The position numbers and the translations under genes were made by a program. The notes under the pieces are model-generated. The model worked only from the letters and a program-made list of their open reading frames with translations, made no database searches and had not been told where the DNA came from. Below, one piece after another: positions 50,221 through 58,278 of a DNA stretch of 64,000 nucleotides (position 1 is the stretch's first letter; the number at the start of each line of letters is the position of its first letter). Source of the DNA: Actinomycetota bacterium (GTDB lineage: Bacteria > Actinomycetota > Actinomycetes > S36-B12); assembly GCA_030681835.1 (NCBI GenBank), contig JAUXRN010000007.1, positions 1 to 64,000 of the forward strand. Direction: 5' to 3'.

Positions 50221-51459
50221 ATGCGCCGTGCCCTCATGTCCGTCGCCGTCGTGTCCGCGCTTGCCGTGGCCGCCCTGACGGCCGGGCAGGCCACCGCCGC
50301 GCCGTCCGCCCCGGAGCCCGTCCAGCCGATGCAGTTCGGCATGCACGTACCGGACATCGCCCAGGGCACGGACCCGTCGATCGCGTATGGGTCGATCCGG
50401 CTGTGGGACTCAGGCGTCGCGTGGGGCCAGGTGGAGCAGGCCAACAACAAGTACTGGTGGAACGGGCTTGACGCCGCGATCTCGAACGCGAACTCCCAGC
50501 AGGTCCGAACCCTGTACGTCCTTGGTTCGACGCCCAAGTGGGCGGCCAGCAACACCAAGCAGGGCACCTATCCCAACAAGGGCGCCGCGTCCATGCCGTC
50601 GATGAAGGAGTGGAAGGCCTGGGTGACCGCAGTCGTGCAGCGGTATGCCGGATCGATCGAGGCCTACCAGATCTGGAACGAGGCGAACCTCACCACCTTC
50701 TGGCAGGGCACCCCCAAGCAGATGGCCCAACTGACCTCCGAGGCCTACAAGATCATCCGCAGGTACGACCCCACGGCCAAGGTCATCTCGGCCAGCAGTA
50801 CGGTGCGGCTGCAGAGCGCCTACAAGAAGTTCTTCCCGGCGTACCTCAAGGAACTGAAGAAGCTGAAGTGGCCGGTCGACGCCATCGCGGTCCACCTGTA
50901 CCCGCCGAGCAAGGGCACGCCCGCGACCCGTGCTGGCTACATCACCCAGGTCCAGGCCGACATGAGGAAGGCCGGCGTCCCGGCAAGCAGGGAACTCTGG
51001 GACACCGAGATCAACTACGGCATCAAGGGCCCCGGCAGCGGCAATCCCGACAAGGACATCGAGGGTCCCACGGCGGCCGCGTGGGTCGCGCAGACCTACC
51101 TCGACAACATCCGCCTCGGGGTGGCTCGCTCCTACTGGTACTTCTGGGACCGGTCGGTCGACCTGGTCGGCATCCAGATGTTCGACGGAACACTGGGCTC
51201 GGTGGGCTTCCAGTCCGTCTATACCTGGCTCAACGGCAAGTTCTACACGTGCGCCAGCGGCGACGTGAACACCTGCCAGCTGGGCGACAACGCCGATCCG
51301 CAGGTGGTGGCCTGGGCCTCAACGGGCTCGGGTACCTTCGTGGTGCCGGCAGGGGTCACCCAGACCTGCACGGCACTCAACCAGTGCACGGCCGTCGTGC
51401 CGGGCTCGAACGTGACGATTGGAAGCATGCCGCAATGGTTCGGAATCGCACGAAGCTGA
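50221..51459 (+). CDS. Secreted clan GH-A-like glycoside hydrolase, paralog 1
   Basis: 412 residues. The signal peptide is RRALMSVAVVSALAVAALTAGQATAA. A TIM-barrel-like core has GSIRLWDSGVAWGQVE, YQIWNEANLTTFWQGTPKQMAQLT (acid/base Glu of the WNE motif), DAIAVHLYPP and LWDTEINYGIKGP (nucleophile Glu), then ARSYWYFWDRSVDLVGIQMF. This order fits GH39-like enzymes such as PslG of Pseudomonas (recalled). A C-terminal domain of about 80 residues has paired Cys (YTCASGDVNTCQ, QTCTALNQCT). It shares the fold and motif order with the next gene. Confidence 0.8.
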   Translation: MRRALMSVAVVSALAVAALTAGQATAAPSAPEPVQPMQFGMHVPDIAQGTDPSIAYGSIRLWDSGVAWGQVEQANNKYWWNGLDAAISNANSQQVRTLYVLGSTPKWAASNTKQGTYPNKGAASMPSMKEWKAWVTAVVQRYAGSIEAYQIWNEANLTTFWQGTPKQMAQLTSEAYKIIRRYDPTAKVISASSTVRLQSAYKKFFPAYLKELKKLKWPVDAIAVHLYPPSKGTPATRAGYITQVQADMRKAGVPASRELWDTEINYGIKGPGSGNPDKDIEGPTAAAWVAQTYLDNIRLGVARSYWYFWDRSVDLVGIQMFDGTLGSVGFQSVYTWLNGKFYTCASGDVNTCQLGDNADPQVVAWASTGSGTFVVPAGVTQTCTALNQCTAVVPGSNVTIGSMPQWFGIARS

Positions 51460-52733
51460 CGTCCGCCGCGATCGGCCTAGCCGGCATCGCGTTCCTGGCC
51501 ACGGCCTGCTCGTCGGGTTCGCCGGAGCCTGAATCACCGACCGCGACCGCGGCAGCGACCGAGGCGGTCCCGCCGGCCAATGCCGTCCCAGCCACGCTCG
51601 TGGGGATGCACATCGAGGGCGCCGAGGCGGGCGCCTGGGCCTCGGCTCCCTTCGGCGCCCTGCGCCTGTGGGACAACGGCACCGCCTGGTCGCAGATCGA
51701 GCTGGAGCCCGGCGTGTACAAGTGGGACAACCTCGAGGGCATCCTGGAGAACGCCGAGTCCAAGGGGATGACCGACATCCTCATGGTGCTCGGCACGACC
51801 CCAGAGTGGAACGCCAAGGTCGTCAACCCTGACGACTACCCCCAGCCGGGAGCCGCCAGCGCGCCCAAGGACCTCGATGCGTGGGACTCCTGGGTGACCG
51901 AGGTTGCCACGCGATACAAGGGCCGGATCACCTCGTACCAGATCTGGAACGAGGCGAACCTCAAGAACTTCTGGGGTGGCACGCCCGAGGAGATGGCCGA
52001 GCTGACCAAACGGGCGTACGACATCATCAAGGCGATCGATCCGGCGGCCCTCGTCGTGTCGGCCTCCCCGTCGACGCGGCTGACCGCCTCCTTCGACCGC
52101 TTCTTCCCGGCCTACCTGAAGGCCCTGGCCGACAAGGGATGGCCGATCGACGTCGTGGGCTTCCACACCTACCCCGGGGCCGACGGTGACCCGGTCGCCC
52201 GGGGGGCTCTCATCGAGGCGACCAAGACGGCGCTGACCGCGGCCGGGGCACCCGAGTTGCCCCTCTGGGACACCGAGCTCAACTATGGGCTGGCCGGTCC
52301 GGGCCCGGACCTCGCCAAGCAGGACATCACCGGGGTCGACGCCGCCGGCTGGATCGTGCGCACCTACATCGACGACCTCCGCTACGGGGTCGCCCGCTCC
52401 TACTGGTACATCTGGACGCAGAAGCCGTACGCCCTGCTCGGCATCCAGGCCTACCCGGGGTCGGACGGCGAGCAGGGCTTCTTCGCCTTGGACACCTGGG
52501 TGGTCGGGGCCGGGTTCGACGGGTGCACGGAGGCCGAAGGGGTGGTGGAGTGCACCTTCACCCGTGACGCGACTCCATCGGTGATCGTCTGGGCAGAGAG
52601 CGGATCGGCCACCTACACGGCCCCCGACAACGCCGCCCTGGCCTGCGACCCCCTCGCCAACTGCCAGCGGGTCGAACCGGGATCGCAGATCGCCCTGACC
52701 GACGTCCCGGTGCGGATCTTCGCCCAGGCGTAG
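51435..52733 (+). CDS. Clan GH-A-like glycoside hydrolase, paralog 2 (lipoprotein)
   Basis: 432 residues. A lipoprotein signal RTKLTSAAIGLAGIAFLATACSSGS places a Cys at about residue 23, so it is anchored on the membrane. The barrel repeats paralog 1: GALRLWDNGTAWSQIE, YQIWNEANLKNFWGGTPEEMAELT, DVVGFHTYPG, LWDTELNYGLAGPG, ARSYWYIWTQKPYALLGIQAYPG. Both Glu residues are kept. GGAAG at 51421 precedes ATG 51435, which overlaps paralog 1 by 25 bp. The track ORF from 50538 is a shadow extension. Duplication followed by a change of export route is inferred. Confidence 0.8.
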   Translation: MVRNRTKLTSAAIGLAGIAFLATACSSGSPEPESPTATAAATEAVPPANAVPATLVGMHIEGAEAGAWASAPFGALRLWDNGTAWSQIELEPGVYKWDNLEGILENAESKGMTDILMVLGTTPEWNAKVVNPDDYPQPGAASAPKDLDAWDSWVTEVATRYKGRITSYQIWNEANLKNFWGGTPEEMAELTKRAYDIIKAIDPAALVVSASPSTRLTASFDRFFPAYLKALADKGWPIDVVGFHTYPGADGDPVARGALIEATKTALTAAGAPELPLWDTELNYGLAGPGPDLAKQDITGVDAAGWIVRTYIDDLRYGVARSYWYIWTQKPYALLGIQAYPGSDGEQGFFALDTWVVGAGFDGCTEAEGVVECTFTRDATPSVIVWAESGSATYTAPDNAALACDPLANCQRVEPGSQIALTDVPVRIFAQA

Positions 52734-52791
52734 CCTGATAACGATCCGGCAGGCCCTGCCCGCGGTTCCGGTCCTGCCCGTCCTTCGCTGT

Positions 52792-52797
52792 TATCGT
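52792..52797 (+). promoter_or_regulatory. Putative -10 element of the glycosylphosphotransferase gene
   Basis: TATCGT lies 29 bp before ATG 52827, with GGGAGG as ribosome site. GATAAC/GTTATC inverted repeats and a GGCAG-GCC-CTGCC hairpin (52748-52760) lie between it and the previous stop, which may terminate the upstream pair. Confidence 0.4.
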
Positions 52798-52826
52798 GAG
52801 GGCGGTCGTGAGCACCGGGAGGTGGC

Positions 52827-54344
52827 ATGTCGCTGGAAGAGCGCGAGGGCCGCGGCCTGCCGGACATGTCCGACCAGTCGACGATTCCGCTCAGCACACC
52901 TGCGCGCATCGGCTGGGCCGAGGCTCACTCGCACCGTGATCGCCCGCACCTTCGGCGCGACCCGCTTCGCGTATACGCCACCCGCGCCATCCTTCTGGAT
53001 GGCTGCGCGGTCCTCGTGGCGGCCATCGTCGGCTTCATCCTGCGATGGGCCATTCCCTACTCGGTGGAACTGAACGACCCCACCTACGTGTCGCTGGTAG
53101 GCGTTGTCGTGGTGTCGTGGATATCCGTCCTCGTGCTGCGCGGTGCCTACGACACCAGGGTGCTCGGGGTCGGCTCGGAGGAGTTCAAGAGGGTCGTCTC
53201 CGCCTCCGCGACGGTGTTCGCGGCCGTCGCCGTCGTCGCCTTCGCCCTGAAGCTCGACCTGTCCCGCGGCTTCGTCCTCATCACGTTCGCCGTGGGGATG
53301 CTTCTTCTCCTGTGCGTCCGATGGGGCCTGCGATCGTGGCTGCGGCACGAGCGTAGGTACGGGCACTTCCTGCATCGGACGGTCGTCATCGGCGCCGAGC
53401 CAATGCGCGGCGAGATCGTCGACATGCTCGACAGGGACCCGGTCGCGGGCTTCACGGTCGTCGACGTCATCGAGGAACCGGACATCCACGAGGACGAGGC
53501 CATCCTGGATTCGTGGCTCGACGAGGTCATGGCGCGGATCTCGCTGCAGGACGCGGACACCGTCGCGGTCGCGGGTTCGCCGACCATGGGGCAGGACGTC
53601 GTGCAGCGACTGGCCTGGCGGCTGGAGGGACCGCGCGTCGACCTCCTGGTGGCCCCGACGATCGGTGACGTCGCCGGGCCGCGCGTGACCATGCGCATGG
53701 CCGCCGACCTCCCGCTCCTGCACCTCGACGAGCCGCACCTCACCGGCCCCAAGCGCGCCATCAAGCGGGCGCTCGACATCGGCGCGGGCGTCCTGCTGCT
53801 CGTGCTCTTCCTCCCCTTCATGGTGATCGCCGCCATCGGCGTGTGGGTCAGCAGCCGCGGGCCCGTGTTCTATGTCCAGGAGCGGGTCGGCCGTGGCGGC
53901 CAGATCATCTCGGTGCCCAAGTTCCGCACGATGTACACCGGCGCCGACAAGCTCCGCGACGAGGTGATCGGCCAACCCGACGGGGCGATCCTCGACCGGT
54001 ACCGAGGCGACCCCCGGATCACCCCCTTCGGGCGGATCCTGCGCCGGTGGTCGATCGACGAGACGCCGCAGGTGCTCAACGTCATCATCGGCTCGATGTC
54101 GCTCGTCGGCCCGCGGCCGGTGCTCGTCGACGAGATGCCGCTGCTCGGCGATGCCGATCATCGCCGGCACCTCACCAAGCCAGGGCTCACGGGGCTGTGG
54201 CAGGTCTCCGGCCGCAAGTCGGTCGACTGGGAGGAGCGCATGCGCCTCGATCTGGACTACGTCGAGCACTGGTCGCCTGCCCTGGACCTGGTGATCGTCG
54301 CGAAGACGATCAAGGTGGTCCTCGTGGGTAACGGCGCCTACTAG
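52827..54344 (+). CDS. Exopolysaccharide polyprenyl glycosylphosphotransferase (initiating sugar transferase)
   Basis: 505 residues. Four N-terminal membrane helices and a CoA-binding-like Rossmann region (TVVIGAEPMRGEIVDML) precede a fifth helix (DIGAGVLLLVLFLPFMVIAAIGVWVSSRGPVFYVQERVG). The catalytic domain shows KFRTMYTGADKLRDEV, GRILRRWSIDETPQVLNVIIGSMSLVGPRPVLVDEM and KPGLTGLWQVSGRKSVDWEERMRLDLDYVEHWS, all typical of WbaP/WcaJ enzymes. It transfers a sugar phosphate from UDP-sugar to undecaprenyl phosphate and starts repeat-unit synthesis. Confidence 0.93.
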   Translation: MSLEEREGRGLPDMSDQSTIPLSTPARIGWAEAHSHRDRPHLRRDPLRVYATRAILLDGCAVLVAAIVGFILRWAIPYSVELNDPTYVSLVGVVVVSWISVLVLRGAYDTRVLGVGSEEFKRVVSASATVFAAVAVVAFALKLDLSRGFVLITFAVGMLLLLCVRWGLRSWLRHERRYGHFLHRTVVIGAEPMRGEIVDMLDRDPVAGFTVVDVIEEPDIHEDEAILDSWLDEVMARISLQDADTVAVAGSPTMGQDVVQRLAWRLEGPRVDLLVAPTIGDVAGPRVTMRMAADLPLLHLDEPHLTGPKRAIKRALDIGAGVLLLVLFLPFMVIAAIGVWVSSRGPVFYVQERVGRGGQIISVPKFRTMYTGADKLRDEVIGQPDGAILDRYRGDPRITPFGRILRRWSIDETPQVLNVIIGSMSLVGPRPVLVDEMPLLGDADHRRHLTKPGLTGLWQVSGRKSVDWEERMRLDLDYVEHWSPALDLVIVAKTIKVVLVGNGAY

Positions 54345-54382
54345 GGGCTGTTTCGGTCGCGGGTCCGCCGGCTGTGGATATC

Positions 54383-54388
54383 TATACT
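54383..54388 (+). promoter_or_regulatory. -10 element of a leaderless DUF4012 transcript
   Basis: TATACT, close to the optimum, ends 6 nt before GTG 54395 and lies 38 bp after the previous stop. No ribosome site is present. Confidence 0.6.
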
Positions 54389-54394
54389 CCCTGA

Positions 54395-56335
54395 GTGACC
54401 CTGAGCCGCACGCGCCTCGTGCTCGGGGGGCTGGCGGTGGCACTTGTCGGCGGGTTCGTCTTCTGGCTGCAGGCGGGCGTCCTCTACTCGGTCGGCACGC
54501 TGGCGTGGGGCGGCTGGGGTCTGCAGTCGCACTTGAGCGGCGCGGCCGAAACGGTCCTGTCCGGCGACTACGAGATCGCCGGCTCGGAGTACGCCTTGGC
54601 GGTCGCCTCGTCCGACGAGCTGGCCCGATCGGTCGGGACGACCCAGCTGGACCTCATCGGGCTGCTGCCCGGGCTCGACACGGCGGTGGGCAACTGGCGT
54701 CTTGCAGCGTCGGCGGCAGACGACATCACGTCGGCGACCGGCGGTCTGCTGGCCCTCTATGGGGACCTGTCTGGGAAGGGTGGCGGTCCCAAGATCTTCA
54801 GCGACGGGGCCATCGACCTGGCCCGGCTGAACGACCTTCCGCAGCGGGTGGGGCGGGTCGTGGCCAGCCTGGCCAGTGCCGAGCGTGACCTCGACGCGGT
54901 GCGGGCCGAGAGTCAGCCGGCCGCGCTCCTGGACCGGATCCGCGACCGGGCCCTTGCCGAGATGGCGCCTCTTCAGGAGGGGATCGGGGCCCTCGAGCGC
55001 ATCGCTCCTGTCCTGCCCGACGCGCTCGGGGCCAACGGCGTGCGCCGCTATCTCGTCGCCATCGGCAACCAGGCCGAGATGCGCGCGTCCGGCGGGGCCC
55101 CGCTCACCCTCGTCCTGGTGGAGTTCAACGAGGGGCGCATCTCGATCCCGATCAAGGGGCAGACCAGCACCCAGCTGTTCCCGCCGCTGAACGCGCCAGT
55201 CTCGTGGTGGGGGCCGGCGTCGAACCCCTTCTTCCCGGGCAATCCGCGCAACGCCCCGTTCGTGGTCACGAACACCCATCCGAACCTGCTCTTCTCGGCG
55301 AAGGAGATGGCGGGCGCGTGGGAGGGCGGCCAGTACCCGCCGGTCGACGGAGTGATCACGGTGGACCTGACCGCGATCGCCGCGGTGCTGGATGCGACGG
55401 GCCCGATCGAGTCGTCCGCATACGGCACGGTCGACGGGTCCCAGCTCGGCCAGATCCTCCTGATCGATGCCTACGCCGACTTCGGGCAGGAGGAGTCAGC
55501 GGAGCGCCAGCAGGCGAACCAGCAGTTGCTGGACGACCTGCTTGCCAGGCTGCTGTCCGGTGACGACCTGGTGTCGGCGGCCCAGGCGATGGCCAGCACT
55601 GCACCCGGACGCCACGTCCAGCTGTGGATGCGCAACGCGGAGCTCGAGGCCTTGGCCATCGAGAGCGGCGCGGCCGGGGTCGTCGACGATCCCGACACCG
55701 GCGACTGGTCGGCGCTCTACACGCAGAACGGCAACCAGAGCAAGGTTGACGTCTTCCAGCAGCGCAACGTCCTGGTGACCGCGCAGGTGGCCGCTGACGG
55801 GTCCGCTCGGGTCACCCAGCAGCTCACCGTCACGAACGCCACGCCTCCTGACCGGCCCGCGGAAGGCAGTCTCGGGCGAATCGGCTACGAGACGATGTGG
55901 CTCAAGAACGCCTACCTCATGTACGTGCCGGATGCCGCGTTGGACTACACGGCCGCCTACCCCTCCGACTTCGCGGTCCGGCCATTCCAGGGCCATCCGC
56001 AGCTAGGCCGAGGCTGGGTCGAGGACGGCTTCGGGCACCGCCTGATCAGGATCGTGGGCTGGACCGAACCCGGCGGCCAGAGCGCAGTGTCGGTCTCCTA
56101 TCGCCTGCCTGCCGGGACCTTCTCCGGGCCGACCTCGTCGGAACTGGAGTACACCCTGCAAGCGGAGCCGCAGGCGCTGTGGGTGAACTCCGTCATCACC
56201 GTGCAAGTCACGGCGCCGGACGGATGGCTGCCGATCGAGGAGCCGGGCATGAAGGTTCAAGGCTCCACGGCCACCGTGAGCGCCGTGCAGTCGGCACCGG
56301 TCAACGCGGCCATCACGTTCGAGCGCACCCCGTGA
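54395..56335 (+). CDS. DUF4012 family membrane-anchored protein
   Basis: 646 residues. An N-terminal anchor (RLVLGGLAVALVGGFVFWLQAGVLYS), an extracytoplasmic helical part (to about 200), then the DUF4012 core: RRYLVAIGNQAEMRASGGAPLTLVLVEFNEGRISI, SWWGPASNPFFPGNPRNAPFVVTNTHPNLLFSAKEMAGAWE and PVDGVITVDLTAIAAVLDATGPI. DUF4012 proteins often occur in exopolysaccharide clusters of Actinobacteria and Chloroflexi; their function is not established. The stop overlaps the next gene (GTGA). Confidence 0.85.
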   Translation: MTLSRTRLVLGGLAVALVGGFVFWLQAGVLYSVGTLAWGGWGLQSHLSGAAETVLSGDYEIAGSEYALAVASSDELARSVGTTQLDLIGLLPGLDTAVGNWRLAASAADDITSATGGLLALYGDLSGKGGGPKIFSDGAIDLARLNDLPQRVGRVVASLASAERDLDAVRAESQPAALLDRIRDRALAEMAPLQEGIGALERIAPVLPDALGANGVRRYLVAIGNQAEMRASGGAPLTLVLVEFNEGRISIPIKGQTSTQLFPPLNAPVSWWGPASNPFFPGNPRNAPFVVTNTHPNLLFSAKEMAGAWEGGQYPPVDGVITVDLTAIAAVLDATGPIESSAYGTVDGSQLGQILLIDAYADFGQEESAERQQANQQLLDDLLARLLSGDDLVSAAQAMASTAPGRHVQLWMRNAELEALAIESGAAGVVDDPDTGDWSALYTQNGNQSKVDVFQQRNVLVTAQVAADGSARVTQQLTVTNATPPDRPAEGSLGRIGYETMWLKNAYLMYVPDAALDYTAAYPSDFAVRPFQGHPQLGRGWVEDGFGHRLIRIVGWTEPGGQSAVSVSYRLPAGTFSGPTSSELEYTLQAEPQALWVNSVITVQVTAPDGWLPIEEPGMKVQGSTATVSAVQSAPVNAAITFERTP

Positions 56336-58278
56336 CGCGTCCCCTGGGCATCATGCTCGCGGCCGTGGTGGCCAGCGTGGCACTGCTGTGGCTGGTCCCG
56401 CCGGTGGGTTTCGCGGCCGCCGTCCTCGTGCTCATTGTCGTCCCGCCGTGGGGTCGCAGCCTCGCCGAGCGAGCGGTCATCAGCGGGGTCGTCGTCGTCG
56501 GGGTCGTGGCGGCTCTCGTCCCGCGGGCGGGGCCGACCCCTGTCACGGCGGAGTCAGCCAAGATGCTGCTCACCCTCGTCGTCATCGGGTCGGTCGCGCT
56601 GCGGTTGATGCCGGCCCTGCGGAACTCGCCGATTCCTCGCCCGACACTGCCCGACGCTCTGGTGCTCGCCCTCGGGGTTGCCTCGGGCTGGTGGCTGGCC
56701 TCCGCCTACGTAGGACGCGCCGCCGCCGACATCGTGAGCGGCCTGTACTTCAGCGGGTGGGACAACCAGGCGCATTTCACCACCTTCGCCAATACCTACG
56801 AGGTGGGGAGCACGACGTGGCCGACGGCTGGCGGCGGGATCGCCTGGAACCAGTGGTACCCGTCCTTGCACACCACGGTCTGGGCTCTGGCCGAGCTGGC
56901 CTCCAACGCGGGCGGCAGCCTGCTGTCGCGCGCCGACCTGCTGTGGCCCTACGTGCTGTGGAGCGCAACGAGTTTCGCCCTGTGCCTTGCCGCCCTGGCG
57001 TGGGTGGCCGGCGACCTCGCCGCGCGGTTCGCCAAGCCGGGTAGTGCCTGGGCACGCCCACTCGCCATCGGGGCGTTCGCGGTCTTCGGCCTCCTCGGCA
57101 GCCCGGCCTTCCTGTTCAACGCCGGCTTCACCAACTTCATGATGGGCGTGACGGTCGTCGTCGTCGTGTCCTACCTGAGCGCGCGCAACCTCGGCTCGGC
57201 GCGGCGACTGGGCTGGTTCCTCGTGCCGCTCGGGGCATGGGCGGTGGTCGGCCTGTGGACCCCTCTTGCGCTCGGCCTGGTGCCGGCCGGCGTCGTCGTC
57301 CTGGTGGCGCTGCTGCGCCATCGACGTTGGGCAGGACTCGGGTGGCTGGGGCTGACGCTGCTCCTTGCCGCATTCCTCGTGACGACCCAGACGGCGGCGA
57401 TCCTGGGCGTCGAGCCCGGCCAGTCCTCCGGGGACTTCACCAACGAGCTCGGTGCCGTGAGCACGGGCATGGTCCCGTTCAACGTCATGGCCGCATTGCT
57501 GGCAGCGGTCGTGATCGCGATCACGGTCGTGGTGCTTGCCCGGCAGCGGCGCTGGCCGATGGCCGCCGCGATCGGGGGGCCGTCCCTGGGGTCGGCGCTG
57601 ATCGCGCTGGTCTTCGTACCCGCGGCCGATGCGGCGGGCATCGGGCGCCTCGAGTCGTACTACGTGCTCAAGGGACTGGACGGCCTGCTGGTCTGCGCCG
57701 CTCCCGTGCTCGCTGCTGCCGCTGCCGCCGGCCTGTGCCGCGCACTCGACGGGCTCGACCGTCCCGGGCGCTGGCTGGCGGCTGCGGCTGCGGGCCTGGT
57801 CCTGGTGGCCCTCTTCGGCTTTGCCGGACCGCTGGTGCCGATGTCGCCGGGCACCCCGGTGGCGGCTGGGGTGCAGGCGGGGGCGGACCGGACCCGGGGT
57901 GCCGGGGATCTCGTGGGCGTAGCGATCGTCGATGCCGCTGCCGCCGCCCGGCCCTATCCCGAGTTCACGACGGTGTTGTGGGACGGCGCTGGCCAGTTGC
58001 CCAACCTGTGGGTGTCGTCGTTGCACGGCGTGCCGTCCAAGGCGGACAACCTCTTCTACTCTGGCATGCCGCCGTTCCCGTACGACACGGTGAAGACCCT
58101 CGGCTACTCGGACTTGAGCCTGAGCCTGGATCCGACCTTGAGGCTGGCGCTGCTCTGGTTCCGGCCGTCCTCCGGTGAGGCCCTCGACACGTATGCGGCC
58201 AATCGTGAGGACGGACGTGCTGTCAGCGTCCGCGTGCCCATGGGCGCCAACGCGATGTGCCCAGAATGTGCCCCGTGA
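56332..58278 (+). CDS. Large polytopic membrane protein, possible GT-C glycosyltransferase or polymerase
   Basis: 648 residues with about twelve to fourteen membrane helices. A periplasmic loop after TM6 or so, YFSGWDNQAHFTTFANTYEVGSTTWPTAGGGIAWNQWYPSLHTTVWALAELASNAGG, has acidic and aromatic residues like the first loop of GT-C transferases (WDNQAH could be the metal/donor site). The C-terminus is a soluble part of about 130 residues. I do not recognise a family. GTG 56332 overlaps the DUF4012 stop and the 3-prime end overlaps the VCBS gene, so the three are co-translated. Confidence 0.7.
   Translation: MTRPLGIMLAAVVASVALLWLVPPVGFAAAVLVLIVVPPWGRSLAERAVISGVVVVGVVAALVPRAGPTPVTAESAKMLLTLVVIGSVALRLMPALRNSPIPRPTLPDALVLALGVASGWWLASAYVGRAAADIVSGLYFSGWDNQAHFTTFANTYEVGSTTWPTAGGGIAWNQWYPSLHTTVWALAELASNAGGSLLSRADLLWPYVLWSATSFALCLAALAWVAGDLAARFAKPGSAWARPLAIGAFAVFGLLGSPAFLFNAGFTNFMMGVTVVVVVSYLSARNLGSARRLGWFLVPLGAWAVVGLWTPLALGLVPAGVVVLVALLRHRRWAGLGWLGLTLLLAAFLVTTQTAAILGVEPGQSSGDFTNELGAVSTGMVPFNVMAALLAAVVIAITVVVLARQRRWPMAAAIGGPSLGSALIALVFVPAADAAGIGRLESYYVLKGLDGLLVCAAPVLAAAAAAGLCRALDGLDRPGRWLAAAAAGLVLVALFGFAGPLVPMSPGTPVAAGVQAGADRTRGAGDLVGVAIVDAAAAARPYPEFTTVLWDGAGQLPNLWVSSLHGVPSKADNLFYSGMPPFPYDTVKTLGYSDLSLSLDPTLRLALLWFRPSSGEALDTYAANREDGRAVSVRVPMGANAMCPECAP

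Noticed and set aside
50538-52733. 731-codon ORF that seems to fuse with the second glycosidase
   Set aside because: The first 299 codons are an out-of-frame reading of paralog 1; the lipoprotein signal and GGAAG support ATG 51435.
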